DNA of 64,000 nt from Nitrospirillum sp034427435 (GTDB lineage Bacteria; Pseudomonadota; Alphaproteobacteria; Azospirillales; Azospirillaceae), in assembly GCF_034427435.1 (NCBI RefSeq), contig NZ_JAXQNP010000004.1:930001-994000 (forward strand). Reading direction: 5' to 3'. A program made the translations under genes and the position numbers. Numbering within the stretch: position 1 is the stretch's first letter; every line of letters begins with the position of its first letter. This document shows positions 35,801-43,192 of this stretch, piece by piece. The notes below the pieces were generated by a model that was not told the origin of the DNA, did no database searches, and saw nothing but the letters and a program-made list of their open reading frames with translations.

Positions 35801-36095
35801 GCGGCGTGAGCAGGGGCTGACGCCCCTGGACGCCATGGCGGAGGCCGGCGGCGCCCGCCTGCGCCCCGTCATGATGACGGCGCTGGCCATGGTGCTGGGC
35901 ATGATCCCCATGGCCCTGGCGCTGAGCGAGGGCGGGGAGCAGAACGCCCCCCTGGCCCGCGCGGTGATGGGCGGCCTGCTGTTCTCCACACCCATGACGC
36001 TGCTGGCAGTCCCCGCCCTCTATGTCCTGCTGCACCGCCGGCGCCACGCCCTGGTCGCCGCCCACCCCGTTCCCGCCGGCTCGGCCGCCGAGTGA
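32880..36095 (+). CDS. RND efflux permease (system 2)
   Basis: A 1071-residue RND pump. First helix WIVAYALRRPYSFAVLAGLI, then FPEVEIPTVTVVWSYSGLDAQEM. TM4 carries ALAIGILVDDGTVAIENIHRH, where the second Asp position is occupied by Gly-Thr, unlike the DD-AIVVVEN of systems 1 and 3. The cytoplasmic loop has a His-rich insert (GHGHGEEDHQGH) near residue 500. The ATG at 32880 places the first helix at the N-terminus. It is followed 13 bases later by its adaptor. The order permease-adaptor is reversed relative to the other two systems. Confidence 0.92.
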   Translation: MWIVAYALRRPYSFAVLAGLITLLGVLSLFKMPTDIFPEVEIPTVTVVWSYSGLDAQEMTGKITAFGELAIINTADNVAEVESETSNGVGIIRTTFQPGVNIDLAISQISAISQTILKRMPTGTQPPLIVQYSRSSVPILQLALSSDTMSEAQLYDYGRITIRSQISDIPGLRLPLPYGGNARQIMVDINPDKLRSYGLTPNDVNKAISAQNLNLPSGTAKIGDTEYQVGLNSSPIAVDTFNDIPLRDVNGRTVFMRDVANVRDGAAVQTNVVHADGQPAVLLTIMKLGGASTLAVVDEVMRRLPDIRKAAPAGMRIEPLFDQTTFIKHAMEGIQHEGLIVGALVAILILLFLGGWRSTAIVLTSIPLSILTAVTVLSMAGHTLNVMTLGGLALAIGILVDDGTVAIENIHRHISMGKPLRQAILEGSDEVAFPALVSTLCICIVFVPIFFLHGIAKYLFSPLALAVISSMLMSYVLSRTLVPAMAAWMLPAELRGHGHGEEDHQGHVAPATGLAGAWSRFHAGFERGFERLRQRYLRVLGGGLSRPWAVTGFAIILLVCAAATVPFVGMNFFPEVDAGQFRLHVRTPAGTRLEEASRQFGAIEREIRKIIPPEELGLIIDNIGLPDPVNLGLTDSVTVSSADGEILGALTEKRSRPTHEYVEQIRAMVAKDFPGVEIFQKPGDITSQILNGAVPTPIDIRIIGTARGPNALIADDLRQRLKNIPGLVDVTLRQVTSTPGYRIEVDRARAAELGLTQNDVAQEVLVSLASSGVVNPSYWMDVNSLVIYPVVVQSPQRLISSPEDLLNTPIHSTRLSTPVLLRNVAKLVPTKVAADISRTSFSPRYDVIANVSGRDLGSVGRDITAAIDAVRPQLKPGNRIEMGGQIKTMQQAYGDIATGMALAVVFVYMLMVVNFQSWLDPLIVLGATPAAILGGAVMLLLTGTTFSEPALMGMIMVIGVATANSVLMVSFANQRREQGLTPLDAMAEAGGARLRPVMMTALAMVLGMIPMALALSEGGEQNAPLARAVMGGLLFSTPMTLLAVPALYVLLHRRRHALVAAHPVPAGSAAE

Positions 36096-36108
36096 TTTTA
36101 GGAGTTTG

Positions 36109-37275
36109 ATGATGATGAGCGCCGCCCCTAAGACCACCGCCCGCCGCCGGACCTGGATGCTGGGCACCGCCGTCGTGGCCCTGGCCGCCATCGGCATGGT
36201 GTCGGCCCCGCACCTGGCCAGCGGCACCAAGGCGCCGCCGGAAACGCGGCCCCAGGCGCCGTTGCAGGTGAAGACCACCACGCCCAAGCCGGTGAAGTCG
36301 TCCGACGGCCTGCTGTTGCCGGCCCAGACCCAGGCCCTGACCGAGTACACCGTGTACGCCCGCGTCTCCGGCTATATCGGCAAGCGCCTGGTGGACATCG
36401 GCGACATGGTCAAGGCGGGCCAAACCCTGGCCGTGATCGAGGCCCCCGACCAGGACCAGCAATTGATGCAGGCCCGCGCGGCGCAACACCAGGCGGAGGC
36501 CAACCTGGCGCTGGCCAAGTCCAACTACGGCCGGTCCAAGTCCCTGCTCGGCGACGGCTGGGTGACGCGCGAGACCTATGACACCCGCGAGTCCGCCCTG
36601 AACGCCGCCCAGGCCGACCTGGAATCCGCCATCGCCAATGTGAAGCGGCTGGAACAGCTGACGGCCTACAAGACGGTGACCACGGCCATCGACGGCATCA
36701 TCACCCAGCGCCTGGTGGAACAGGGCGATCTGGTGGTGGCCGACGCCAGCAGCGGCAAGGCGCTGTACCAGGTGTCGCGCCAGGATCACCTGCGCTTGGT
36801 CATCGACGTGCCCCAGGGCCAGGTGCCCGCCGTGGCGGTGGGCACCCCGGTGGACGCCAGCTTCGTGGAGTTTCCGGGCCGGACCTTCCCCGCCAAGGTG
36901 GTGCGCATCTCGCACGCGGTGGACAGCACCAGCGGCACCATGCGGGTCGAGGCCGACCTGCCCAACCCCGACCTGATCATCCCGGCGGGCATGCGCGGCA
37001 ACGCCCGCTTCCCTCAGGCGGGCGCCCAGGTCCTGGCCCTGCCGGTGAACACCATCGTCACCCGGCCGGACGGCAAGCGCGTGGCCGTGGTCGACGGCGA
37101 AGGCAAGGTCCGCTTCCACGCCGTGACCCTGGGCCGCGAGTTCAACACCACGGTCGAGGTGGTGGGCGGTGTCAGCGACAAGGACCGCGTGGTGCTGAAC
37201 CCCAACACCATGCTGAACGACGGCGACGCCGTGACGGTGGCGGAAGACGCCCCCAAGGACGCGGCCGCGAAGTAG
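36109..37275 (+). CDS. RND efflux periplasmic adaptor subunit (system 2)
   Basis: A 388-residue membrane fusion protein. An uncleaved anchor or signal helix (MLGTAVVALAAIGMVSAPHLA) precedes the barrel-sandwich half YTVYARVSGYIGKRLVDIGD, a coiled-coil hairpin, TAIDGIITQRLVEQGDLV and the beta-barrel domain. Three consecutive ATGs (36109, 36112, 36115) follow AGGAG at 36100-36104; the second or third has the best spacing. It ends just before a strong terminator. No outer-membrane factor is adjacent. Confidence 0.92.
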   Translation: MMMSAAPKTTARRRTWMLGTAVVALAAIGMVSAPHLASGTKAPPETRPQAPLQVKTTTPKPVKSSDGLLLPAQTQALTEYTVYARVSGYIGKRLVDIGDMVKAGQTLAVIEAPDQDQQLMQARAAQHQAEANLALAKSNYGRSKSLLGDGWVTRETYDTRESALNAAQADLESAIANVKRLEQLTAYKTVTTAIDGIITQRLVEQGDLVVADASSGKALYQVSRQDHLRLVIDVPQGQVPAVAVGTPVDASFVEFPGRTFPAKVVRISHAVDSTSGTMRVEADLPNPDLIIPAGMRGNARFPQAGAQVLALPVNTIVTRPDGKRVAVVDGEGKVRFHAVTLGREFNTTVEVVGGVSDKDRVVLNPNTMLNDGDAVTVAEDAPKDAAAK

Positions 37276-37301
37276 GCCCCGCTTCCCGGCATCGGATAAG
37301 C

Positions 37302-37331
37302 AAACGGCCGCCCTGAAGGGCGGCCGTTTTT
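37302..37331 (+). terminator. Rho-independent terminator after RND pair 2
   Basis: AAACGGCCGCCC (37302-37313), loop TGAA, GGGCGGCCGTTT (37318-37329), then a run of five T. The 12-bp stem is perfect. The A-tract on the other side may let it work for the minus-strand gene at 37381 too. Confidence 0.93.
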
Positions 37332-37380
37332 CTATGGCGCCATACCGTGCCAGCGCCAGGCATGACAGTGAAGCGGACTT

Positions 37381-37515
37381 TTACCAGGGCTCGCAGCCTT
37401 GGCACTCGATCGGGCTGGCGGCCGCCACCTTGCGTTCAGCCGTCACATGGCCGCTGGCATAGATGCCGATACCGGCGAGAACCAGGCAAGCCGCAGCGAT
37501 CTTCTTGAAAGACAT
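37381..37515 (-). CDS. Small membrane/secreted protein (44 residues)
   Basis: Starts MSFKKIAAACLVLAGIGIYA, a basic start and one hydrophobic helix, with a short polar tail ending in a Cys-x-x-Cys pair (ECQGCEPW). The ATG at 37515 is preceded by GGGGG about eight bases upstream. The CxxC tail could bind metal or heme, or form a disulfide. I recognise no family. It is convergent with the efflux operon. Confidence 0.5.
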   Translation of the reverse strand: MSFKKIAAACLVLAGIGIYASGHVTAERKVAAASPIECQGCEPW

Positions 37516-37795
37516 GACTTTTCCCCCATCATAGCGCCATCCGGAACCATCCCGGCGGCAGGCAAAAATCATGGAAAGCAAAGGCCGTGCCAGGCCGCCA
37601 CGCCTCTACCATCAGGACAGTTTTCAGGTCCAGAAACGGCAAGGCATTGTTAATCCGTTAAGATTTGAGCTATTAGGGAAATGGCGACGCAGTCTAGGGC
37701 AATATTATTGTTGCCTATCGGCAATAACGTCTCTTGGCGCATAGGCAGAAATGACCCATCCTATCGTTCATTTCCGTGACTTGAGGGCCTGAGCC
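37516..37795. other. AT-richer intergenic region
   Basis: From about 37640 this 280-base stretch is clearly less GC-rich than the surrounding DNA and has the short hairpin TTGCC-TATC-GGCAA near 37713-37726. It leads into a gene with similarly atypical composition, so both may have arrived together. No gene was found in it. Confidence 0.4.
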
Positions 37796-38563
37796 GTGGG
37801 CGCCACCGCGAGTTTAATTGGCAGCTTGTTCTTAAGCGTTATCGCGAGCGGTACTGCCCTGCCCGAGGCCACGGACCAGTCCAGCGGCAAGCCGGTTATT
37901 CAATTCCTCTACCCCGATGTAGGCCCCTTCCTACAAGGTGTTTCGGATGGCGAAGCCGTAAAAGGACCCATCGCCCACCGAGTAGAAGCTCTAGCCGCTG
38001 CGGCGGGATATGAAATTAGTTGGTTGGGGCCCATTCCGCGCAATCGCATCCTGGCAGATTTGCAGGATGGTCGTGTGGCCTGCACCCCCAACGTGATCAA
38101 GACTCCGGATCGGGAGGCGCGATTCAAATTCACCGCGCCCATCTTTCCTCAGATCGACTGGGTGGTCATCACCAAAAAAGACGCGAATTGGATTAAAGCC
38201 TATCCTACCGTCGAGGCGCTGCTGCGTGACAAAACCCGGGTTTACGGCAGCATGTTAGGGGCGTCCAAGGGGCCGGTTATCGATGCCATGACCGCTTCGG
38301 AAGCGACCCATGTGCGCCCCATTCGGGGCACACCATCCGACTTGGTGAAGATGATAACGTCCGGTCATATCGACTACACCATCGTTTCCGGTTCCGAGGA
38401 CGCCAGAACAGCCGCCGTGGCGGCCGGCATAGACCCATCCGAAATTGTCTCTATTCACTTCCCCGAACTGTCCGCCGTTGGCGCGGGCCACATCATGTGC
38501 GCGCCGACGGTGAGCGATGAGGTGATCGCCGCATTCGACAAGGCCCTGGCAACGATGCCCTGA
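37796..38563 (+). CDS. Periplasmic solute-binding-like protein, family 3 type (second orphan)
   Basis: A 255-residue exported protein with a hydrophobic N-terminus (SLIGSLFLSVIASGTALPEA). The mature part has the family 3 solute-binding layout: GYEISWLGPIPRNRILADLQDGRVACTPNVIKTPDREARF, FPQIDWVVITKK and DYTIVSGSEDARTAAVAAG. GTG start with GAGGG nine bases upstream. Its codons use A/T in third positions far more than neighbours do (for example tta, cta, aat, gta), suggesting transfer. No ABC transporter genes are adjacent. Confidence 0.7.
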   Translation: MGATASLIGSLFLSVIASGTALPEATDQSSGKPVIQFLYPDVGPFLQGVSDGEAVKGPIAHRVEALAAAAGYEISWLGPIPRNRILADLQDGRVACTPNVIKTPDREARFKFTAPIFPQIDWVVITKKDANWIKAYPTVEALLRDKTRVYGSMLGASKGPVIDAMTASEATHVRPIRGTPSDLVKMITSGHIDYTIVSGSEDARTAAVAAGIDPSEIVSIHFPELSAVGAGHIMCAPTVSDEVIAAFDKALATMP

Positions 38564-38652
38564 GCGGTCCTTGGACCAAGACGGGTGGACGGCGGCGGCG
38601 GGGCGGCCCATAAAGGCGGGACCTCTTGCCTTGTCTGGTATTTCCCGCCGCG

Positions 38653-40881
38653 ATGACGCCCGATACCCCCCCTACCGCTGACGCCGAAGCCCATACCTGG
38701 GACCCCGACCTGCTGCTGGCCATCGCCACGACGGAAGAAGGCTGCGCCACGCTGGCCCAATTGGGGCTGGTGCGGCCGCGCCAGGCGGCGGCCATGGGCC
38801 TGCTGCCCCTGCCGCTGGTGCTGCCCGACAAAGAGCAAGTGTGGGTGGAGGCCGGCCGGCAGGAAGAGCTGCTGGCCGTCATTCAGCGCCGCGCGGCGGA
38901 GGCCGTGGCCCGGCCCGCCCTGCTGACCGCCGCCCGCCCGCCGCTGCGCGAGGCGGGGTTTGAGATCACCCCGGCCATCGTGCCCGACCGCGTGCGCATC
39001 ACCCAGCGGCTGGAGGTGCGGCTGCCCAGCTTCCCGCACCCCTATCGCCTGAACGTGGACCGCACCTTTTCCGTCGGTGAGCTGTCGGACCTGGATGGCG
39101 CGGCCCTGGTCGATTTGGTCAGCACCGACGGCAAGCTGAATGGGCGCCGGCGCGACGCTGAAGGCAGCCTGGCCCGTCGCTTGACGGAAATCGAGGCCGA
39201 GGTTTCGAGCGACGCCGACGCCCTGGCCGAAATTCGGGATCGGCTGTGGCGGGCCACCCACCACCTGACGGACGCGCCATCGGTTCTGCGCCGCTGGGAG
39301 CGGGAGGTGGCGGGCTGGGCACAGGACCGCATCCACGCCCGTGGCCGCAGCTTCGTCGACAGCCATTTCGACCTGAAGCGCTATGAGGACCTGTTCCCCT
39401 TGGCGCGCAGCATGCCGCGCCGCCTGGTGCTGGTGGTGGGCCCGACCAACTCCGGCAAGACCCACCGCGCCATGCAGGCCCTGAAGGATGCCCGCAGCGG
39501 CGCCTACCTCGCCCCCTTGCGCCTGCTGGCGCTGGAGATCATGGACCGCCTGAACAAGGAGGGCGTGGCCGCCAACCTGGTGACGGGCGAGGAGGAAATC
39601 CGCGTGCCCGGCGCCCGCATCACCGCCTCCACGGTCGAGATGCTGGATCCCGAAAGCCGCCTGGACGTGGCGGTCATCGACGAGGTCCAGATGCTGGCGG
39701 ATGCGGAGCGCGGCTGGGCCTGGTCCGCCGCCCTGGTGGGCGTGCCGGCGGAGACTGTGTTCCTGCTGGGCTCCCCCGACATCCGCCCGGTGGTCGAGCG
39801 CATGGCCCAGTATTTGGGCGAGCCCCTGGAGGTGGTGGAGCTGGAGCGCAAGACGCCCCTGAAGCTGATCGACCGCCGGCTGGAATGGAGCGACGTGCAG
39901 GCCGGAGACGCGCTGATCGCCTTTTCCCGGCGCGAGGTTCATTCCGTACGCGAAACAATCCGCGCCAAGGGCCTGAGCGCCGCTGTCATCTATGGCGCCC
40001 TGGCGCCCGAGGTGCGGCGGCGGGAGGCCGAGCGCTTCACCACCGGCGAGGCCGACGTGGTGGTGGCCACCGATGCCATCGGCATGGGCCTGAACCTGCC
40101 GGTGCGCCGCGTGCTGTTCACCAGCCTGGAGAAGTTCGACGGGCACGAGGTGCGGCCCCTGTCGGGGTCGGAGGTGCGGCAGATCGCCGGCCGCGCCGGA
40201 CGCTATGGCAAGTTCGAGGTGGGGGAATACGGCGTGGTCGGGCGCGGCAGCCCCAACGCCCTGCGCCACATGTACAAGGCGGCGGATGAGAAGGTGCACG
40301 CCGCCCTGGCCCTGACCCTGCGGCCCACCCGCGCCATGATGGAACGCCTGGCCACCTACGTCGGCACCGACCGCCTGGTGCCGCTGGTGGATTGCTTCGC
40401 CGCCGCCGACACCAAGGGCTCGCCCTACGCCCTGGCCGACCTGGCGCCGGTGCGCAAGATGGCGGTGGCCCTGGATGCCCGCCGCCTGGACTTCGACCGC
40501 CGCCTGACCCTGCTGTTCATGCCGGCGGATCTGGACCGCGAGACCGACGCCGACCTGGTCTATGGCATCTGCCGCGCGCTGGAGCGGGAGCAGCCCCTGC
40601 TGCTGGACAACGTCGCCGGTAAGCGCATCGACAGCCTGGATGACCTGGGGTTGGAGGCGCAGTCACGCATCTGCGACCTCTATTACTGGGCGACGCGCAA
40701 GTTCCCCACCTACTTCCCCGACCGCGAGGCTGTCACCGAACGCCGCACCGCGGTGGCCGAGCGCCTGGCCCAGGTCCTGGCCATGCGCAGCCGCGCCCGC
40801 GCCGCCGGCGAGGGCCCCAACAAGCCCAAACCCGGCTTCCGCGGCGCGCCCCGCAAGCGCTATGGGCCCAAGCGGAAGTAA
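38653..40881 (+). CDS. Suv3-type ATP-dependent RNA helicase
   Basis: Superfamily 2 helicase of about 742 residues. The P-loop is the Suv3-type GPTNSGKTHRAMQAL (about residue 262). It is followed by YLAPLRLLALEIMDRLN, VIDEVQMLAD (motif II DEVQ), YGALAPEVRRREAERF, ATDAIGMGLNLPVRRVLF and QIAGRAGRYG. This matches the mitochondrial RNA degradosome helicase SUPV3L1. About 260 residues before the P-loop are mostly unrecognised, and the tail is basic (KPKPGFRGAPRKRYGPKRK), fitting nucleic-acid binding. Start: ATG 38653 or TTG 38626, the latter having GGCGGG upstream. RNA degradation is the inferred role. Confidence 0.85.
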   Translation: MTPDTPPTADAEAHTWDPDLLLAIATTEEGCATLAQLGLVRPRQAAAMGLLPLPLVLPDKEQVWVEAGRQEELLAVIQRRAAEAVARPALLTAARPPLREAGFEITPAIVPDRVRITQRLEVRLPSFPHPYRLNVDRTFSVGELSDLDGAALVDLVSTDGKLNGRRRDAEGSLARRLTEIEAEVSSDADALAEIRDRLWRATHHLTDAPSVLRRWEREVAGWAQDRIHARGRSFVDSHFDLKRYEDLFPLARSMPRRLVLVVGPTNSGKTHRAMQALKDARSGAYLAPLRLLALEIMDRLNKEGVAANLVTGEEEIRVPGARITASTVEMLDPESRLDVAVIDEVQMLADAERGWAWSAALVGVPAETVFLLGSPDIRPVVERMAQYLGEPLEVVELERKTPLKLIDRRLEWSDVQAGDALIAFSRREVHSVRETIRAKGLSAAVIYGALAPEVRRREAERFTTGEADVVVATDAIGMGLNLPVRRVLFTSLEKFDGHEVRPLSGSEVRQIAGRAGRYGKFEVGEYGVVGRGSPNALRHMYKAADEKVHAALALTLRPTRAMMERLATYVGTDRLVPLVDCFAAADTKGSPYALADLAPVRKMAVALDARRLDFDRRLTLLFMPADLDRETDADLVYGICRALEREQPLLLDNVAGKRIDSLDDLGLEAQSRICDLYYWATRKFPTYFPDREAVTERRTAVAERLAQVLAMRSRARAAGEGPNKPKPGFRGAPRKRYGPKRK

Positions 40882-40884
40882 CGA

Positions 40885-41648
40885 TCAGGCGAAACTGAGG
40901 GCATGGGAGATTGCCGCCGCCGTGCTTTGCAGCGCCGGCAAGAACTCCTCCCGCAACTGCGCCTCGGTCACACGGGACGCATGGGTGCTGACATTCATGG
41001 CGGCGATGACAGCCCCGCCCCGGCCCCGGATGGGCACGGCGATGGAGCGCAGGCCCTCCTCCAGCTCCTGGTTCACCAGGGCCCAGCCCTGGGCGCCGGC
41101 CTGGCGCACGGCGGCCTTGACCGCGTCCGCCGCGATGCCCGGGGTGGCGGCCAGGATGGCGTCCAACTCGGCATCCGGCAGGGCCGACAGCAGCATCCGG
41201 CCCATGGACGTGCGGGCCGCCGGCAGGCGGGTGCCGATGCTGATCTCGATGGACATGATGCGCTTCATGGGCACGCGCACGACGTAGACGATGTCCGTGC
41301 CGTCCAGCACAGAGATGGAGCAGGATTCCTGCACCCGCCCCACCAGTTCCTGCATGAAGGGCTGGGCCACACCCGTCAGGGTCAGGGATGACAGATACGC
41401 CAGGCCCAGGTTCAGCACCTTGGGCCGCAGGCTGAACAGCTTGCCATCGAAGGCGACATAGCCCAGGGCGCACAGGGTGTGCAGCAGGCGCCGGGCGGTG
41501 GCGCGCGTCACCTCCGCCCGTTTCGCCACCTGGGTCAGGGTCATGGGCGTGTGGGTGGCGCCGAAGGCCTCGATAACCGACAGGCCGCGCGCCAGGGCGC
41601 GCACGAATTCGCCCCCCTCTTCCCCGTCTCCACATCCACGTCGGTCAT
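40885..41648 (-). pseudogene. IclR family regulator of the pca operon (PcaR/PobR-like), start region probably frameshifted
   Basis: The C-terminal 250 residues are a full IclR protein: winged HTH (MTLTQVAKRAEVTRATARRLL, LGYVAFDGKLFSLRPKVL) and effector domain (SCSISVLDGTDIVYVVRVP; VNQELEEGLRSIAVPIRG). In the sequence as given, the frame upstream of GEFVRALARGLSV reads into an unlikely leader. One extra C in the C6 run at 41612-41617 links it to an ATG at 41648 (MTDVDVETGKRGGEFVRAL) that has GGAGG eight bases upstream. That start gives about 254 residues, the normal length. It is divergent from pcaF, and duplicated IclR-type operators lie between. Its ligand is probably a beta-ketoadipate pathway intermediate. 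Confidence 0.82.
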
Positions 41649-41720
41649 CGGCCGCGCCTCCACCATGCAGGTGCATCGCCCACGGGCCGTTGACAGGCCG
41701 GGGCGCCAGGTTCATTGTAA

Positions 41721-41756
41721 TGTTCATTATACGGACATTTGTACGCTAGACGAACA
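41721..41756. promoter_or_regulatory. Tandem IclR-type operators between regulator and pcaF
   Basis: Two adjacent 17-bp pseudo-palindromes: TGTTCA-TTATA-CGGACA (41721-41737) and TGTACG-CTAGA-CGAACA (41740-41756). Each differs by one base from the TGTTCR-N5-YGAACA pattern of IclR-family sites. Centres are 19 bp apart. Position between divergent genes fits autoregulation of the regulator and control of pcaFIJ. Confidence 0.7.
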
Positions 41757-41903
41757 AAAAGATGCGGCCGCCGTAAAAAAAGCGGCCGATGACTTCCCCG
41801 GGGAGGGACGGCCAAAGACGACCCGCGCGATCGCCAACCAGGTGACCGCCATCAGGACGCCAGCCAGCCCCCTGCCCCCGCTATGACGGAGGAGTGCGTA
41901 GTC

Positions 41904-43109
41904 ATGACTGAGGTCTTCATCTGCGATGCGATCCGCACCCCCATCGGGCGGTACGGCGGCGCCCTGTCGTCGGTGCGCGCCGACGATCTGGCGGCCGTGC
42001 CGCTGCGGGCGCTGATTGAGCGCAACGCCACGGTGGACTGGGACGCGGTGGGCGACGTCGTTTTCGGCTGCGCCAACCAGGCGGGTGAGGACAACCGCAA
42101 CGTGGCCCGCATGGCCCTGCTACTGGCAGGCCTGCCCGTGGGCCTGGGCGGCACCACCGTCAATAGGCTGTGCGGGTCGGGCATGGACGCGGTGGCCATG
42201 GCCGCCCGCGTCGTGGCCCTGGGCGAGGCGGATTTGATGATCGCCGGCGGGGTGGAAAGCATGTCCCGCGCCCCCTTCGTCATGGGCAAGGCGGAGGACG
42301 CCTTTTCCCGCAAAGCGGAGATTTTCGACACCACCATCGGCTGGCGCTTCGTCAACAAGGCGATGAAGACGGCCTATGGCGTCGACAGCATGCCGGAGAC
42401 GGGCGAGAACGTGGCCGAGGACTTCGGCATCAGCCGGGCCGACCAGGACGCCTTCGCCATCGCCAGCCAGCGGAAGGCCGCCGCCGCCCAGGCCCGTGGG
42501 CGGTTCGAGCGGGAGATCGTCCCCGTCACCATCCCCCAGCGCAAGGGCGACCCGAAGGTCGTCAGCGTGGATGAACACCCCCGCCCCGACACGACGCTGG
42601 AGGCGCTGGCCAAGCTGAAGGGCGTGGTGAAGCCTGACGGCACGGTGACCGCCGGCAACGCCTCTGGCGTGAACGACGGCGCCGCCGCCCTGCTGCTGGC
42701 GTCCGCCGAGGGCGTGCGCAAATACGGCCTGACGCCCCTGGCGCGCTTCGTGGGCGCGGCCACCGCCGGCGTGCCGCCGCGCGTCATGGGCATCGGCCCG
42801 GCCCCGGCGTCGCAAAAGCTGCTGGCCCGCCTGGGCCTGACCGTCAGCGACCTCGACGTGGTGGAGCTGAACGAGGCCTTCGCCAGCCAGGGGCTGGCCG
42901 TGCTGCGCCAACTGGGCATCGCCGACGACGACGCGCGGGTGAACCCCAACGGCGGCGCCATCGCCCTGGGCCATCCCCTGGGCATGTCCGGTGCCCGCCT
43001 GGTTGCCACCGCCGCCCATGAACTGGCCGGGTCGGATGCCAAGCGCGCCCTGTGCACCATGTGCATCGGCGTGGGCCAAGGCATCGCCAGCGTCATCGAA
43101 CGGGTCTGA
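41904..43109 (+). CDS. pcaF: 3-oxoadipyl-CoA thiolase
   Basis: Cleaves beta-ketoadipyl-CoA to succinyl-CoA and acetyl-CoA, the last step of aromatic degradation. The N-terminus CDAIRTPIGRYGGALSSVRADDL is characteristic. Thiolase catalytic residues are present: Cys in VNRLCGSGMDA (about 90), His in GGAIALGHPLGMSGA (about 357) and Cys in LCTMCIGVGQG (about 386). It has 401 residues. ATG 41904 is chosen over 41883 because GGAGGAG lies nine bases before it. First gene of pcaF-pcaI-pcaJ. Confidence 0.94.
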   Translation: MTEVFICDAIRTPIGRYGGALSSVRADDLAAVPLRALIERNATVDWDAVGDVVFGCANQAGEDNRNVARMALLLAGLPVGLGGTTVNRLCGSGMDAVAMAARVVALGEADLMIAGGVESMSRAPFVMGKAEDAFSRKAEIFDTTIGWRFVNKAMKTAYGVDSMPETGENVAEDFGISRADQDAFAIASQRKAAAAQARGRFEREIVPVTIPQRKGDPKVVSVDEHPRPDTTLEALAKLKGVVKPDGTVTAGNASGVNDGAAALLLASAEGVRKYGLTPLARFVGAATAGVPPRVMGIGPAPASQKLLARLGLTVSDLDVVELNEAFASQGLAVLRQLGIADDDARVNPNGGAIALGHPLGMSGARLVATAAHELAGSDAKRALCTMCIGVGQGIASVIERV

Positions 43110-43126
43110 TCACCCCCAGGCCGCAA

Positions 43127-43183
43127 GCGGGCTGGAAACCTAGGACAAGCCAAGGGGCGGATGCCCCGCCGGCGTTTGAGGAA
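43127..43183 (+). repeat. Structured intergenic motif, copy A (leader of pcaI)
   Basis: This segment matches 48894-48951 along its length. Shared blocks are CTGGAAA, GAGGACA/TAGGACAA, GCCAA and GCCGGCGTYTGAGGAA. The middle is a hairpin GGGGC-GGAT-GCCCC (43154-43167). In copy B both strands of the stem differ but still pair. The last block supplies the GAGG that serves as Shine-Dalgarno for pcaI. It may be a cis-acting RNA leader or a dispersed repeat. Confidence 0.6.
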
Positions 43184-43192
43184 TAGGAATCG

